Shown here in pieces: positions 46,601 to 60,121 of a stretch of DNA of 64,000 nt. This stretch comes from Turbatrix aceti (taxonomy: Eukaryota > Nematoda > Chromadorea > Rhabditida > Panagrolaimidae): NCBI GenBank assembly GCA_963969345.1, contig OZ017770.1, forward strand, positions 319,246-383,245, written 5' to 3'. A model generated the notes under the pieces. That model searched no databases. It was not told the DNA's origin and worked only from the letters and a program-made list of their open reading frames with translations. The number at the start of each line of letters is the position of its first letter. The stretch's first letter is position 1. A program made the translations under genes and the position numbers.

Positions 46601-49600
46601 CATGCCGCAGGCTTGTCAAAAGCCAAAGCTTTTACTGGCTTGTCATTGTGCTGGTCTTGTTGAATACACTTGTACTGACGTCTGAGCACTATGGCCAGGA
46701 TCCCTGGTTGGATGATTTTCAAAGTATGTTAATTAGCATTATTTTCCGTTATTTTTATAATGAGATGTACTCTTGTTATAGCAGCTGCGAATCTGGTATT
46801 CGTCATTCTCTTTTCCATGGAAATGTTATTAAAAATGTATTCACTCGGGTTGGCTACATACACGACGTCACAATTCAATCGATTTGATTGTTTTGTTGTC
46901 ATCAGTTCAATTGTGGAGTTTATTCTTGTCTACTTTGAACTCATGAAACCACTTGGCGTTTCTGTGTTACGTTCGGCACGTTTGCTTCGTATCTTCAAGG
47001 TGACCAAATATTGGCATTCATTGAGAAACTTGGTTTCATCGTTGTTGAATTCGCTGCGATCTATTATGTCGCTTCTGTTGTTGCTCTTCCTCTTTATTGT
47101 CATTTTTGCCTTACTGGGCATGCAAGTATTCGGCGGAAAGTTCAACTTTAATCCGTCAATGCCAAAGCCAAGAGCCAATTTTGATACTTTTATCCAGTCT
47201 TTGCTTACTGTGTTCCAGATATTGACCGGTGAAGATTGGAATACGGTAATGTACAATGGCATTGAATCCTTTGGAGGTGTTGGAACAATTGGAGTACTCG
47301 TTTCCGTGTACTACATTGTCCTGTTTATTTGCGGTAATTACATCCTGCTAAATGTCTTCTTGGCTATTGCAGTGGACAACCTTGCGGATGCTGACAGCCT
47401 TACCAATGCCGAAAAAGAAGAAGAACAGACTGATATTGACCTCGATGAGGCCGAAGAAGACTACGAAGAAGAAAAATATGACGAAAACGCAAACGAAGAA
47501 ACACGAATTGCCGGTGAGGATGATGAAGACGACGAGCTTCATGACGAAGAAGTAATGGGTGCTCGACCTCGAAGAGTATCACATCTACCTCAGCAAAAAA
47601 TGCAGAAACCTATTCCAAAAGCATCATCTCTGTTTCTTCTTTCACACACAAATGCATTTCGTGTATTCTGTAACAAAATTGTCAACCACTCGTACTTCAC
47701 TAACAGCGTACTTGTCTGCATCCTAGTATCCAGCGCTATGCTAGCTGCCGAAGATCCGCTTCAGGCACAGTCATATCGTAACACAATTCTCAATTACTTT
47801 GATTACTTTTTCACGACTGTATTCACGGTCGAAATTACACTCAAAGTGGTTGTTTACGGTTTAGTATTTCACAAAGGATCATTCTGCAGAAATGCGTTTA
47901 ATCTCCTGGATATTCTCGTTGTAGCAGTGTCGCTGATTTCTTTCGTTTTGAAATCAGGTTAGCTTTTTGTTATTAAAAATTATTAATTTTTGTTCGTTGT
48001 TAGATGCCATCTCTGTCGTCAAGATTCTTCGTGTTCTGCGTGTGCTGCGTCCCCTGCGCGCCATCAATCGAGCAAAAGGTCTCAAGCATGTTGTACAGTG
48101 TGTCATTGTAGCCGTCAAAACTATCGGTAACATCATGTTGGTTACATTCATGCTTCAATTCATGTTTGCCATTATCGGCGTCCAGTTGTTCAAGGGAACA
48201 TTTTTTTCTTGTAATGATCTTTCAAAAATGACAGAAGCTGAATGCAGAGGAGAATTTATCATGTACGAAGAAGGTGATCCAAGCAAGCCTCTGCGAACAA
48301 CTCGTTTGTGGACCAGAAATGATTTCCACTTTGACAACGTTATGGATGCTATGATATCCCTCTTTGTGGTGTCTACATTTGAGGGATGGCCAGAGTATGT
48401 CGTCAGGTTTACATTAAATTATACTTAACATGTGTTTCAGCTTGTTATATGTGGCCATCAACTCAAATGAAGAAGATCGAGGCCCGGTGCACAACGCTCG
48501 CCAAGCCGTAGCACTGTTCTTCATTACGTTCATTGTCGTTATTGTAAGCTTGTATTTTTAGAAAAGCAAGCCCTATTATTAATATAACTTACAGGCGTTC
48601 TTCATGATGAACATTTTTGTCGGTTTCGTCATCGTCACATTCCAAAACGAAGGTGAACGTGAATACGAAAACTGCGAATTAGACAAGAATCAACGAAAAT
48701 GTATCGAATTTGCACTCAAAGCCAAACCCCATCGTCGGTACATCCCACGCAATCGGGTTCAGTACAAGATTTGGGAGTTTGTGACATCGCAGTTCTTTGA
48801 GTATGGTATCTTTATTATCATCTTGTTAAACACAACAACACTTGCCATGAAACACTATCCCTCAGATCCGGAAATGGACGCTGTCCTAGATATTCTCAAT
48901 TTGATTTTTACCGGTGTTTTCTTCTTTGAAGCCATTTTCAAGATTCTGGCTCTAAACGTGTGGAATTATTTTGGGGACCGTTGGAACGCATTTGATTTTG
49001 TCATTGTGCTTGGCAGTTTTATCGACATCATATACGGTAAACTAAGCCCAGGCAGTAACATCATTTCAATCAACTTCTTCCGTTTGTTCCGTGTCATGCG
49101 TCTTGTCAAGCTTCTCAGTCGCGGCGAAGGCATCAGAACGTTGTTGTGGACGTTTATGAAGTCATTCCAGGTAAGAACAACTGCTAAAAAAAAAGTTTTT
49201 TTATATTAGTTGCAAGTTAGGCTCTACCATACGTCGCGTTACTGATTGTCTTGTTGTTCTTCATCTACGCCGTCATTGGTATGCAAGTTTTTGGCAAAGT
49301 TGCTCTTGACGACGACACCGACATCCATCGCAACAACAATTTCCATACCTTCCCTGCAGCAGTACTGGTACTGTTCAGATCTGCAACTGGTGAGGCTTGG
49401 CAGGAAATTATGCTTTCCTGCTCAGAGCGTGAAGATGTCAAGTGTGATCCTGCCAGTGACGATTACAAGCGTGATCCAAACGCCCTTTGTGGTGTCGACT
49501 TTGCATATCCGTATTTCATTTCGTTCTTCATGCTTTGTTCATTTCTCGTCATCAACTTGTTTGTCGCCGTCATCATGGATAACTTTGACTACCTGACGCG

Positions 49601-52404
49601 CGATTGGAGTATCTTGGGTCCACATCACTTGGAAGAGTTTGTCAGGCTGTGGTCTGAATACGATCCGGATGCAAAAGGAAGAATTAAGCATTTGGATGTT
49701 GTTACACTGCTTCGAAAAATTTCTCCACCCCTCGGCTTTGGCAAACTTTGTCCTCATCGGTTAGCTTGCAAAGTTGGTGATTTATAATTTTAATGTATTT
49801 CAATGCATTATTTATTATCATTTTTAGCGTCTTGTGTCCATGAACATGCCACTCAATTCAGACGGTACTGTGTGCTTTAACGCGACTTTGTTCGCCCTTG
49901 TGCGCACCAATCTCAAGATATACACCGAGGGAAACATTGACGAGGTCAATGAGCAGCTAAGATCTGCAATAAGACGTATTTGGAAGCGAACACCAATTAA
50001 AATGCTAGATGAAGTTGTTCCACCGGCTGGTAGAGACGACGATGTGACAGTTGGAAAATTCTATGCCACATTTTTGATTCAAGATTATTTCCGACGCTTC
50101 AAAAAACGAAAGGAACTTGAATCAAAAGGAATTTTGCCGACTCAGACAACACAAGCCATGGCACTTCAGGTTTGTTCAGCTTTTTTTATTGCTCATGCCC
50201 TTCGAGAAAACGAAAAAAATAAAGTTGACATTTTTTTTTGTTGGCGCACCCTTTTCTCTCTCGTCGCATTAACTTTTAATTTCAACATAATCTTTTGTAG
50301 GCAGGACTGCGTACTCTTCACGAAATTGGTCCAGAATTGAAACGTGCTATCTCTGGTGGAGATTTGCACGCTGAATTCATCCAAGATTTGGAAGAGCCCC
50401 AACATCGCGTAAGTTGACATTCAATTTTTTTAGTGAAACCATACAGATGCTGTCAAGACAAGCATTTGCGCCATTTGTTTCCAAAATGCTCGATGGCGTC
50501 AAGTAAAGACAGATTTTGCATCCTGTCCAAGGTTGACTGCGACTACTTTTTGTCCAAGGCCTCAAGAGAATCAGCGAGCACGGCATAAAGGAAATTAGCT
50601 TTTTGGTCTTTTTATGCTTAGAAAACGCGAGTATACCAAACTTTGTGCTTTTATTTTTTTCAAAGCTGCTATTGAACGCATCAAAATTGTAAAAATGTAT
50701 TTATATTGGCATTTTTCTAATTTCGAATGAATTTAACATTGCTGTTCAATCCATCAAAAAGGGAACTACCAGTGTGCACTGTTTTTTTCTGAATTTGAAA
50801 TATCGCTCCTTGACAACTAAGTTTTCAGCGAACGCATTCATTGTTTAACAACATCGTCAACGCTTTGGGAGGCCATCATCCCGAGCATCACACTTCTGAC
50901 GAAAAATTAGCAAACCACACAACGGCCCAATTTGAAGACAAAAAATTGTTGCCTATTGCCAGTAAGTTTTTCCCCACGAGTGTAACTTTATGCTTAGCTG
51001 GTCAAGGATAGAAAAATAAAAGAAAAAAGCCCAGGGTCTCACGTGCATTTTCGATTTTGCGAAAAAGTAACAACGCCTAAAATGCTACTAGTACTTCTGG
51101 AAGTTGCTGTTCTTCCTGCTTCCCACTTGAAGCGCACTTATTTATGTCTTTGCCATTTATTTTTTTTCAAAATAGTATCGGGATACCGGCAGATGGTTTA
51201 TTCTCCTTCCTCTAAATGGCCAATGAAATTTTACGAAAATGATACTCCAAGCACTTATCTTTTATAATTCGGTGTCACTTTTCAGCGGACCGGCTCTCTC
51301 CGACCCATTCCATTGCAACTGCAGACTTGAATTCCATTGAAAACGAAATGTTGGGCGATGAAAAATATCCCGGACAAGGAATTTATCGCGGCATGCCGAC
51401 AAATAATTCTGTCAATCTGCCCATCCGTTTTGATGCCATGGGTCGTCGACAGCCAGTCGTCACGAAAACAAACGGCGCCACGATGGGTCGGCGATTACCG
51501 AATTTGTCTCAATTGTACGGCAAAAGCCCTGGGGTCATGGAACGGCGCCGTCCGAGTTCGGATTCCCAACAACCACTTAACAGTGGTTCCATTGATTCTA
51601 ACGAGGATGTCGGACCAGGACAATCTCTACTTAATCATGCGTATCGGGCGCCCATGACAGCTGCTCAGCGGTTTGTGTTTGTAAATCGGAAGTACGCATA
51701 TTTTTTTGTATGTCAGAGCACTTAATACACATTTTTTTAGTCAGCCTCAAGAGTCCGACGACGAAGATTGGTTCGAACGAAGAAAACGAATTGACATGGA
51801 AGAACGACTTGAAGAAGCCGATCGCCACAACATGCAGATCCAACAGCCCATGATGTTGGCACGAAACCAAGCATTTGCCATAGCCGGCATAAATTCTCCT
51901 TCCGAATTTCCCGGTTACGACGAAGCCTATGAAAGGACGTACCGCCCGGCTCCCGAGGGACACTCGGTACGACTGCCATACTCGAGTCGTCCTGTGCTTC
52001 GCCCGGTTCCACTATCGAACGACGAGCGGCGCCGTCAGATTGCAGACCGTCTTGTTGGTGATGCACTTCAATTAGGTAGGTACATGGATGATACTGTGTT
52101 GGGCGTTGCTAGACGTGAACTTGCCGAGGCTTATGAAATGGACGAACGCGAACTTGTGTCAGCGGCTTATTCTCTGACAAATCCGGAATACCTTGAGCAC
52201 GTTGGTGTGCTTCATCCTGACGAAGTCTCCGACATAAATCAATATTCCCAACGATCGCTTCTTCGTCCAGCCGTCGCTGGCATGCCTTCGTCATCCGGTA
52301 TGAATGTCGGCGGTGGTGGTGGTACTCATCATCACGTTGGCAATGCAACAGCGAATACGACAGGTACTGCTGACGACGATCTCCTCTTGGTGACAACTCT
52401 TTAG
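43659..52404 (+). CDS. egl-19: L-type voltage-gated calcium channel alpha-1 subunit (EGL-19-like, Cav1)
   Basis: Eighteen coding exons (43659-43665, 44604-44692, 44747-45019, 45387-45526, 45582-45694, 45740-46226, 46271-46443, 46496-46723, 46782-47957, 48004-48394, 48441-48543, 48595-49170, 49221-49772, 49828-50169, 50301-50408, 50829-50961, 51286-51670, 51741-52404) sum to 5940 nt (1979 aa; C. elegans EGL-19 is about 1880). The pore filter has Glu in all four domains: [22 protein letters not shown] and TGEAWQE, the EEEE pattern of calcium channels. The alpha-interaction domain [20 protein letters not shown] binds the beta subunit. The S4 helices carry Arg/Lys repeats ([21 protein letters not shown]). 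The II-III linker has a long acidic run ([12 protein letters not shown]). The C terminus has an EF-hand-like helix and the IQ motif ([13 protein letters not shown]). The first exon is only 7 nt (ATGTCCG), with its intron about 940 bp. Acts in muscle and neuron excitation. Confidence 0.95.
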
Positions 52405-53874
52405 AACAAAAAACAACGTCTTGCAATACAAATCAATCACACAACCATCTTTCTGAGAGAAAATACTGCTCAAATGTATAACAAAGCGTAACAAAACTTT
52501 ATCTGCGACTGCTCAGTTTTACATCAATATGTATATCATATAGCTTTGCACAAACTTACATCAATTGTATACATTTTACTTCTTCGTTAACATCTCTTCA
52601 TTTTTATAGTTATATTTGGTTTGTCGTTTCAAAGTGTCCTTCATCTTTTTAAAAAATCAATTATTCAAATTTGAACGAAAAAATTCCGCAATTTATCAAC
52701 GGCGCATTTTTTCGTAAGGATGTGCGTGTTATTGTTTATTTGTTTATTTGTTGAAAACTGAAAGAAAAAATATAAATCGATTGCGTTAAACAATATGTGA
52801 TGATACAGAGCAAAAGTGACAAGGCAAAGCAAAGATTGCTGCACGTTAGCAACGAATATTCACGTGCAAATCACAGCAGACTCATCGGCCGGTGGACTCG
52901 GTTCTCAAAATGAACCAGTGCTCTATTCGTCTCTTTCAGAGTCGGTAAAGTCTCTGTCGGTTTTTTTCTGCTTCTCTGAGAAATATGCACGTGTTTGGTG
53001 GTGACAAAACTGTTATTCTTATTTTCGACGATGAATAAATAGATGTTGATCAGCACTTCGTGTTGTTGCTATCGCTAGTTCTACGATGCTGATTCGTAGT
53101 ACCTTAAAAATATTATTTATTGTTATATTTTCTGTAACGGAACCGGACAAGCACAACATATTTTGTTTAAGCGCTTTTTATCAAGCCTTACAACTTGGTA
53201 TATTTAAATCGTAATTTCAATAGTTCTTTTTCTTTTCTACTCGGTAGGAAGACTGATACGCCATGCGATTGTTCACATGCAATTCTGTTCAGACAAGTCA
53301 CAGGTTAGTTGGCAAACTATTGCGGCTGATTCGTCGGCGACTCTGAGAGAACATGCTCTTTGGTGCCTTTCATTTGCTAGTTGCAGTGGGAAAGTCTGAG
53401 ATTTGCGACAAAATTTTTTTAAATCGATTAAAGTTATTTACTTCCAAATTATTTGTGCATTTTTACCCAGTTGCGGGATCGTTTGATTAGAGGTTGTGTT
53501 CGTAGGCACAGTTTTCTTCTTCGCTGTTTACGTGATTCGTTAAAGACATAACATGGCTAATAGGTAGGAAACAGAGATATTCATTCCACTCTGCATGCCG
53601 CAGTTCGGCCTAGTAGTTGGACCTCCCTGCGTACTAGTTGATACGCACAATCATACCCAAGAATTGTCGCATTTAGCCAATAATTATTTGTACGCCCAAC
53701 CTGATGACGAGAGTTTTTACTTTCTCACTCGCGGATGTTTTTGCAAACACCGTTCCATATTTCCGTGTTTTGTTTTTTTGCGATACTGCGTGTTGTTTAT
53801 CACTGCTTTATGCTGGATTGGTTACCATCGAAATTCAAAAAGGTGCTGAGTTTTTGTTTTTTAGTCGCGTGACA
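52405..53874. other. 3' flank of Cav1 and 5' flank of PDHB
   Basis: About 1.5 kb. A short ATG frame at 53595-53849 is not recognised. Nothing else is supportable. Confidence 0.4.
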
Positions 53875-55105
53875 ATGGCAGCTTTGATGTCTGGTAGCCG
53901 TCAACTTATGAAGACGGTCTCGTTGACCGCTCGACGATATGCATCAGGCAACGTTTTAATCCGCGACGCCATCCGCGAAGCCATGGACGAGGAAATGGCA
54001 CGTGACGACCGCGTGTACCTCATCGGTGAAGAAGTCGGCCACTACGAAGGCGCCTACAAGGTACGTTTTTGGTCGAGACCTGAGTTTTCTAAATACCTGA
54101 TTCGGTATTTTAGTGCAGTAAAGGTTTGTGGAAGAAATACGGTGAAGGCCGTGTAATCGACTCTCCTATCGCCGAAATGGGCTTTACTGGTATGGCTGTC
54201 GGATCTGCCTTTGTCGGTCTCCGACCCATCGTTGAGTACATGACCTGGAACTTTGCCATGCAGTCCATCGATCAAATCATCAACAGTGCTGCCAAGACGT
54301 ACTACATGTCTGCTGGCCGTGTACGTTTAATTTCCACCTGAATTTTTTTTATCAGAAATGCTTGTAGGTCAATGTTCCCATCGTCTTTCGCGGTCCCAAT
54401 GGTGCTGCTGCTGGTGTCGCTGCTCAGCACAGTCAGGACTACTGTGCGTGGTACATGCAGTGCCCTGGCCTTAAAGTTGTCACCCCCTATACTGCCGAAG
54501 AACACAAAGGCTTGCTCAAGGCTGCTATCCGTGACGACAATCCAGTTGTCATCCTTGAGAACGAAATGCTTTACGGTGTCGGTTTCCCAATGTCTGAAGA
54601 ATCGCGCAAAGACGACTTTGTTCTTCCCATCGGTCCTGCCCACGTCGCCCGCACCGGTACTGATGTGACAATCGTATCTTTCTCTCGCGGCATGGACCTT
54701 GCTCTCGAAGCTGCTGATATTCTCGCTAAGCAGAACGTCAACGCCGAAGTGAGTTTTTATTGTTTTGCTAACCAGTTAAAGCAGTTAGAACAATTTGAAT
54801 GACCTTGATTTCAGGTAATCAATCTCCGCACTCTTCGTCCGTTTGACTTCGAAACGATCCGAAAATCTGTTCTCAAGACTCACCGCATCGTTACCGTAGA
54901 ATACGGCTGGCCGGTGTGCGGTGTTGGCTCCGAAATCATCGCCCAAGTCATCGAGTCTGACACCTGGGATGCGCTTGATGCTCCCCCTGCCCGCGTCACC
55001 GGTGTCGACATCCCGATGCCCTACACCATCACTCTTGAGGCCCTCGCTCTCCCTACTACCGAGCACGTCGTCAAGGCTGTGAAGAAATCTCTCAACATTG
55101 CATAG
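53875..55105 (+). CDS. pdhb: Pyruvate dehydrogenase E1 beta subunit, mitochondrial
   Basis: Exons 53875-54060, 54114-54320, 54368-54748 and 54815-55105 make 1065 nt (354 aa; human 359). It forms the E1 heterotetramer of the pyruvate dehydrogenase complex in the matrix. A basic, Ser-rich presequence ([21 protein letters not shown]) fits mitochondrial import. Conserved blocks are [111 protein letters not shown] and [15 protein letters not shown]. The last exon ends in the usual C-terminal helix ([14 protein letters not shown]). Splice sites agree in phase. G+C and codon use are higher than nearby genes, which is typical of a highly expressed gene. AATAAA is at 55247. Confidence 0.95.
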
Positions 55106-55246
55106 ATTCTTGTGTTAAAGTAGATTTATATGTTTTTCATTTTTGTGGCATCTCATAATGTTCCTTTTTAGTCGGTTTCTGGTGCCGTTTCCCTATGTCA
55201 TTTGCATTAGTTTTTAGGGAGCATTTTTTTCAAGGGATGCGCACTG

Positions 55247-55252
55247 AATAAA
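55247..55252 (+). promoter_or_regulatory. Polyadenylation signal of PDHB
   Basis: AATAAA 142 nt after the stop codon. Confidence 0.5.
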
Positions 55253-55793
55253 GCGGCGAAATATATCGCATTGAATGTTTGTCGAGAGGGGGTTGTTGAA
55301 AAGGAAAGCACGTTGCTATAGCTGCTCGGGAGAATTGATTTTAGCTTCACTTGTGGCTACCTGCAAGGTGATTGTTTTTTGCCTGTAGGTTGAAGAAAAG
55401 TCAGCTCAGACGTAATCAACGCGCGCACTTAACAGGGCCTTACATTGTGCGCGTTTTACACTCACGTGCGCTATTTATTTTATGCACATGGTTTTTGTCG
55501 CGACACCTGCCCCCCCCCCCTCCCCCCCCTCCAACGCTTTTTCGTGAAACCAAGTTTGTATAGTGCATCAGTGGAGTTTATTTTTCATAATATACATATC
55601 GCACGGGCACGAAAAAAACAAGGCTACGAGCGATGAAATACAAATCGAACCCGCTTATTTTGTCGATAAGCACAATATGGAAAAAGTATCAAAAGTGATT
55701 TGGAATAAATCGTAAAAACAGATAAGGCCATAATCGTTGAAAAATTTTGCATAGTAAAGGAAGACACGTTTTAACGTTCGGTAGACAAAAATA
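55253..55793. other. Convergent spacer with poly-C tract
   Basis: An almost pure C tract lies at about 55508-55531, interrupted by two T. There is no gene. PDHB and TMEM68 converge here. Confidence 0.6.
55508..55531. repeat. Poly-C tract
   Basis: Runs of 10 and 8-9 C separated by a single T, near 55508-55531. Length polymorphism or assembly error is likely here. Confidence 0.7.
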
Positions 55794-57302
55794 TTACAAT
55801 CGGTCAATTTCGTTTGGCTTTTCCCTGTTTTCAGGATCGTGCTCATCGTCAAATGCGAGAGGATCCAATATATCAACGGCATCTTCGACAGACATTTGAT
55901 GAGCAAGAGGTATAGTTCGAATTTCATCCCTGGCTAGAGTCGTCACGGTTACTGGCGCTGGTTCCGACGTAGCAGTGCCGTTAGCTTCGCCGTTATTTAT
56001 ATTCAAAAGAGGAATTGCAGTATGGCTTTCGTTGGTGTTCTTCTTTCGGAATCGCTGACACATTGCGCGTATGATAGATCCCGGAAGCCGCTGATGCTGT
56101 CTGATCAAGCTCGCAACCTACAAGACATTTGGTAACATTTTTAATTCAAAAATAACTCATTTACATGTTCCTTGATTGTATGCTTGACTTCCTCGGGTGA
56201 CGTTGTCTCTGCGAAGGTCAGTGGAGCTCCAAGATGGGTAATCATTTTGACAGGAAACCCGCCGTAGATGGGACACAACGGAAGCCGTGTTCGTTCATAA
56301 ATTCCCCGAAAAATCTTGCGTCCCCATCTGGGGGTACGAAATGCGTCTCGACAGTTCTCGGTAAACATTGGAATGACGGGCTATAAAAGCATGTGATTTA
56401 AAAAAATTTAAAGCATTGGCATACTGTATTCGATCCAAGAATAACCCGTGCAAAGCCAAGGCGTTGACCCCAAATAATCTGGTAATTGACAGGATTGGAG
56501 AACAATGCTTCTCTCACGCCTCCGGGAGCGATAATCAGCAAGTTGCCATCTTTGAGGTTCTGTACGCAGTCTTCCACGGTACCAGGAGTAACGCAAAATA
56601 CTTTACAGATTTTTCCCCATCCTAAAAAACAAACAATCAAATATGTATTCAGTTATAAACAAAAACAACAACTGACGTACCGGGAATTTTGAAAACAAAC
56701 TTGTCGGCGACAACATGAAGTGTACGTTTTTTATAAATAATACACTTGGATAGAAGGTAGTAAATATCAATGGGAAGCGTTCCATGATATTGCACAAATA
56801 GAGCGGGTCCATCATCCGGGACGTTTTCAAGACCATCCACTTCGTATCCTGTCATGTGGAAAAAAACATAGTTTTAAATAAAATTAACAAAAATAGTTAT
56901 ACCAACCATGCCACAAATAGCCGACACCATCCCAAAAGGATGCTATGCTAGTACGAGCACCATCCCAGTACGATGAAGCATATGCTTCACGAATTTGATT
57001 TCGGAGTCCATAAATGTGTAGAAATATTACACACCCGTAGATGAAAAGCAGCATAAGAATAGGAAGCACAAATGCAATAAAAATGGGCAGAAATAGCCAA
57101 AGAAGATACTGAAAACAAAGTTTAATTGCCTTTAATTCAAGTGAAAACTAAAACAAACCTCAAAATACTCCAAATCCCAATATTCCAAGACTTCGTTCAC
57201 CCACTGGACAAATGAGTCAACATAAGGCTGCATAAAATCAGGCAGCGTCATTTCAGCCAACTTTGATAAAAGCGTAGATATTATGATTTGAATGTGAGCC
57301 AT
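55794..57302 (-). CDS. tmem68: TMEM68-like acyltransferase
   Basis: Exons 57302-57159, 57108-56907, 56848-56681, 56621-56425, 56380-56165 and 56117-55794 make 1251 nt (416 aa; vertebrate TMEM68 about 324-330). TMEM68 is an ER membrane acyltransferase linked to triacylglycerol synthesis. The N-terminal membrane part (LLWLFLPIFIAFVLPILMLL, then VIFLHIYGL) is followed by the HX4D active site HGTLPID in PALFVQYHGTLPIDIYYLL. Other blocks are VVADKFVFKIPG, LLIIAPGGVREALFS, NPVNYQIIWGQRLGFARV, PVIPMFTENCRDAFR and PIYGGFPVKMITHLGAPL, all strongly like TMEM68. An extra Thr/Asp-rich C-terminal tail of about 90 residues is species-specific. The start is the first ATG of the open frame. All phases agree. 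Confidence 0.92.
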
Positions 57303-59768
57303 GAATCAGTAAAACGGGAAAAGGTTTGGAGCGCTTTGCCTTGCGCTTGATGTACTGAAAACATGACACATGCCTATACCATTATCATGCCTTCATGCAG
57401 TGTGCAGTGTGTATACTGTGTCAGGAAAAGAGTGCGTGTGTGCCAATCGAATTAAACTCGTCTTTTTTAACAACAAGCAATATAGAATATCCTGGATGCG
57501 TCGACCCGTTAAAAAATCAACAATGCTTGCCTGTCTGTAATCAATTTATTTTAATTAGTCAACATTGAATTTCACACAAATTCGTCAAGATAGTACATGC
57601 ATACACGGTATTGCATTTGACAAACCAGAAAAAAAAGAAAAGGAAAACGAAAGGCAGAATAGTGAACAAATAGCGGAAAAAAACTAACGATGATATAGTT
57701 TGAAAAAAGACTATGTAATGTAAGACGCCAAAAACAAAGATGCTGCAGGCAATAAAACAAAAATGTAACTTAGCCTGTCCTTGATAATGTCTACCAATAA
57801 TAGTGAACCTAATTGCAGCGTATTTGCCGTAACAAAAAGAAATCAATGAAAATAAACACTTAAATTTTAAAGATACGACGTGCTAAAGCAAAAACATTAA
57901 AATTCTATTTTTTATCAAAAAATTAAAAATGACAACATGCGTCCTCAAAAGGCGCAATGCAATGCACGTCAAAATTTGTCCGTTTTGTTATACGCATTAT
58001 TTTCAACTCCCCCCGAAGACTACTATTTCAATTTACAAAACAATGTTGTAGTGCGCTGAGCTGTCTACTTCGTAGCTTCACCTAAAATGTTTTTTGAAAA
58101 CAAAAGCCGGCAAATTAACATAAAACTGCATTTAAAACACGTTGTGGTTGACATGATTCATGATGTTGTGTCCGATAGTGATAAGAAAAAAACTAGAACG
58201 AGCAAACGTAATCGAACACCTGCTCAAAAAATTGTTGCTCAGTGAACAAAAAAGAAAACAACTCGTATCCATTCTGTCTGTTATTTTATGTTAAACTTCA
58301 GAATAACGACAGCAACTATGATTCGGGTTAACAGGTTTTACGTCGGCTTTTAATCCCGACCTTGAAAAATCAATTACTCCGACCCGTCTATCGCAGTGTG
58401 ATATGTTTTTAACTTAAGGGGATGCGCAAATGCACCAACAAACAAAATACTCAAATCCTAAGAAAAAAAGGCGCAAGATCTGTCTACAACTACGTAAGTA
58501 CCTAACCATGCGGTCGCAACACCGCCTTTAAACACAAACTTACAGATTTTCGAAACAAGTTACCCTCAGTGAACAACAATGACGCTGACTGTTTTTTAGT
58601 CAACAAGTCATAAAGAATTCACTATGATGATTCTTTTTTCTTTCTATCAAATAAAAATACGAGGAAAAAATCAAGCATGTATGTCTGAGCACGTTACCAT
58701 TTCATGCGCCAGCGAACGACACAAAATTTGTGTTCGTCTCCGTTTGATTCCCCCCCTCCTCTCTTTTGTAAAATATAAACGCAATGGAAAAGAAAAAGCC
58801 GCCTAGCATCAGTATGACTTGAAATAAGAGTTTACAACTGCTGAATTTGAGACGTTTCCCAACGTACGTGTCACCGACTCAGTCAGTCAGTTTTCAGATA
58901 GATGATGTGTACATGCGCAGCATAGATAGATACGTATACAAAAAGCATGACGGAGAAGAAAAAAAACAAAATAACGTGAACAATTAAAATCAAACAATAT
59001 GAAGAGGACAGGTAAAAATCGTGCATTCGACACGCATACATATTAAAAGGCGAACTAGCAACAGTTGGCAAATGTATATATTCTGTGTTAGCAACAAGAG
59101 AGTAAAACAGATTGCACAACATATAGGCTATTTGATTATTTCAGTATGTGTCCCTCAGAGTATCAAAGAAAAGTGGAATTCGTTAGTTATCAGTGAATTT
59201 TATACAATCACAAAATCACAATTAATGAAATGTCCATTAAGCCATAGTTAAGGGGCTCATATGGGGATAAAAATTTGCAGAACAAGTCGTAAAGAATTTC
59301 TGCGCTTATCGTTTTAAAAGCCTAACCAGTAGCATAGACGTATAAAGAATAAAACTATTTAATGTGTCTTTTCCTTTAGTTTTTTTGAAGAAACTCGTGC
59401 AGCAGAGGCAAATTTTTCACAACAAAAAAAGCAACAATGCAGTGAGCAATTGACGAATTGAGATGAATTCGGGAGTGTAAGGATGTAGGAACTCTGCCGT
59501 AGAGATAAGAGTGCACGAACCAAAAATTGCGGTTTTCAAAACAAAAATAACGAACCAAATTAACCATAAAAAATAAATATGTAAAACCCAGCAATCCATA
59601 ACTTACTGCATCGAAAACGGGAAAAAAAAACAATGGTATCTGAAAACAAAACACCTCCCTTGATCACAGTGAATTGAGCAAAAAAACCAAAAAAATGTAA
59701 ATAAAGCTTCAGATCAAAAAAAAAGCAAGGATGATACACAAAACAAGACGCTATGTCATGGCTCATTG
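57303..59768. other. Long spacer
   Basis: About 2.4 kb. Hydrophobic minus-strand frames (57559-57846, 59376-59654) look like chance AT-rich frames rather than genes, and no splice pattern joins them. Confidence 0.4.
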
Positions 59769-60067
59769 TTAGACAGCGAATGCCTGCATTCCCATTTGCA
59801 ACCCACGCGGAGTCGTAGAAGCTGGATGAACATTGTGCGCCCATAAGTCGGTGCCCCCAGCAATGGTGTATTTGAAAGCTTTGAGGCCATTGTTCAAAGC
59901 GACCTAAAATGCCAGTAAGCATAAAATACTGGGTCCTGAGAAAAACAGTTTCACGAAGCATACATAGACTCCATGGGTTTAGTAAGCTATATTTATTCAA
60001 AAAATCCTAAACACAACAACATTGTTTCCACATCGGTTTTTTTGCCGCCTGCGTTGCCCGTGATCAT
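59769..60067 (-). other. Possible small gene next to COA1
   Basis: A minus-strand stretch starting at about 59903 after a TTTTAG acceptor encodes VALNNGLKAFKY and GGTDLWAHNVHPASTT, and ends QAFAV at a TAA (59771-59769). An ATG at 60067 starts MITGNAGGKKTD, which could be its first exon if a donor at about 60031 (GAT|GTGGAA) is used; the sum would be about 56 aa. The donor is weak. A small mitochondrial protein is possible, but I do not recognise it. Confidence 0.25.
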
Positions 60068-60121
60068 GGTTCCCTATGTTGTTTCCAAAATGTACAACAT
60101 AAACTACGTCGCTGGATAAAC

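Noticed and set aside
47348..47582. Several long Arg- or Leu-rich frames antisense to the Cav1 II-III linker
   Set aside because: They mirror the acidic GAA/GAT-rich coding run on the plus strand and have no domain.
43659..52404. NALCN or sodium-channel identity for the large channel
   Set aside because: All four filters carry Glu, and the alpha-interaction domain and IQ motif are present, which fits Cav1.
57559..57846. Hydrophobic minus-strand frame as a membrane protein
   Set aside because: Very Phe/Ile/Leu-rich and low complexity; no homologue-like motif or splice structure.
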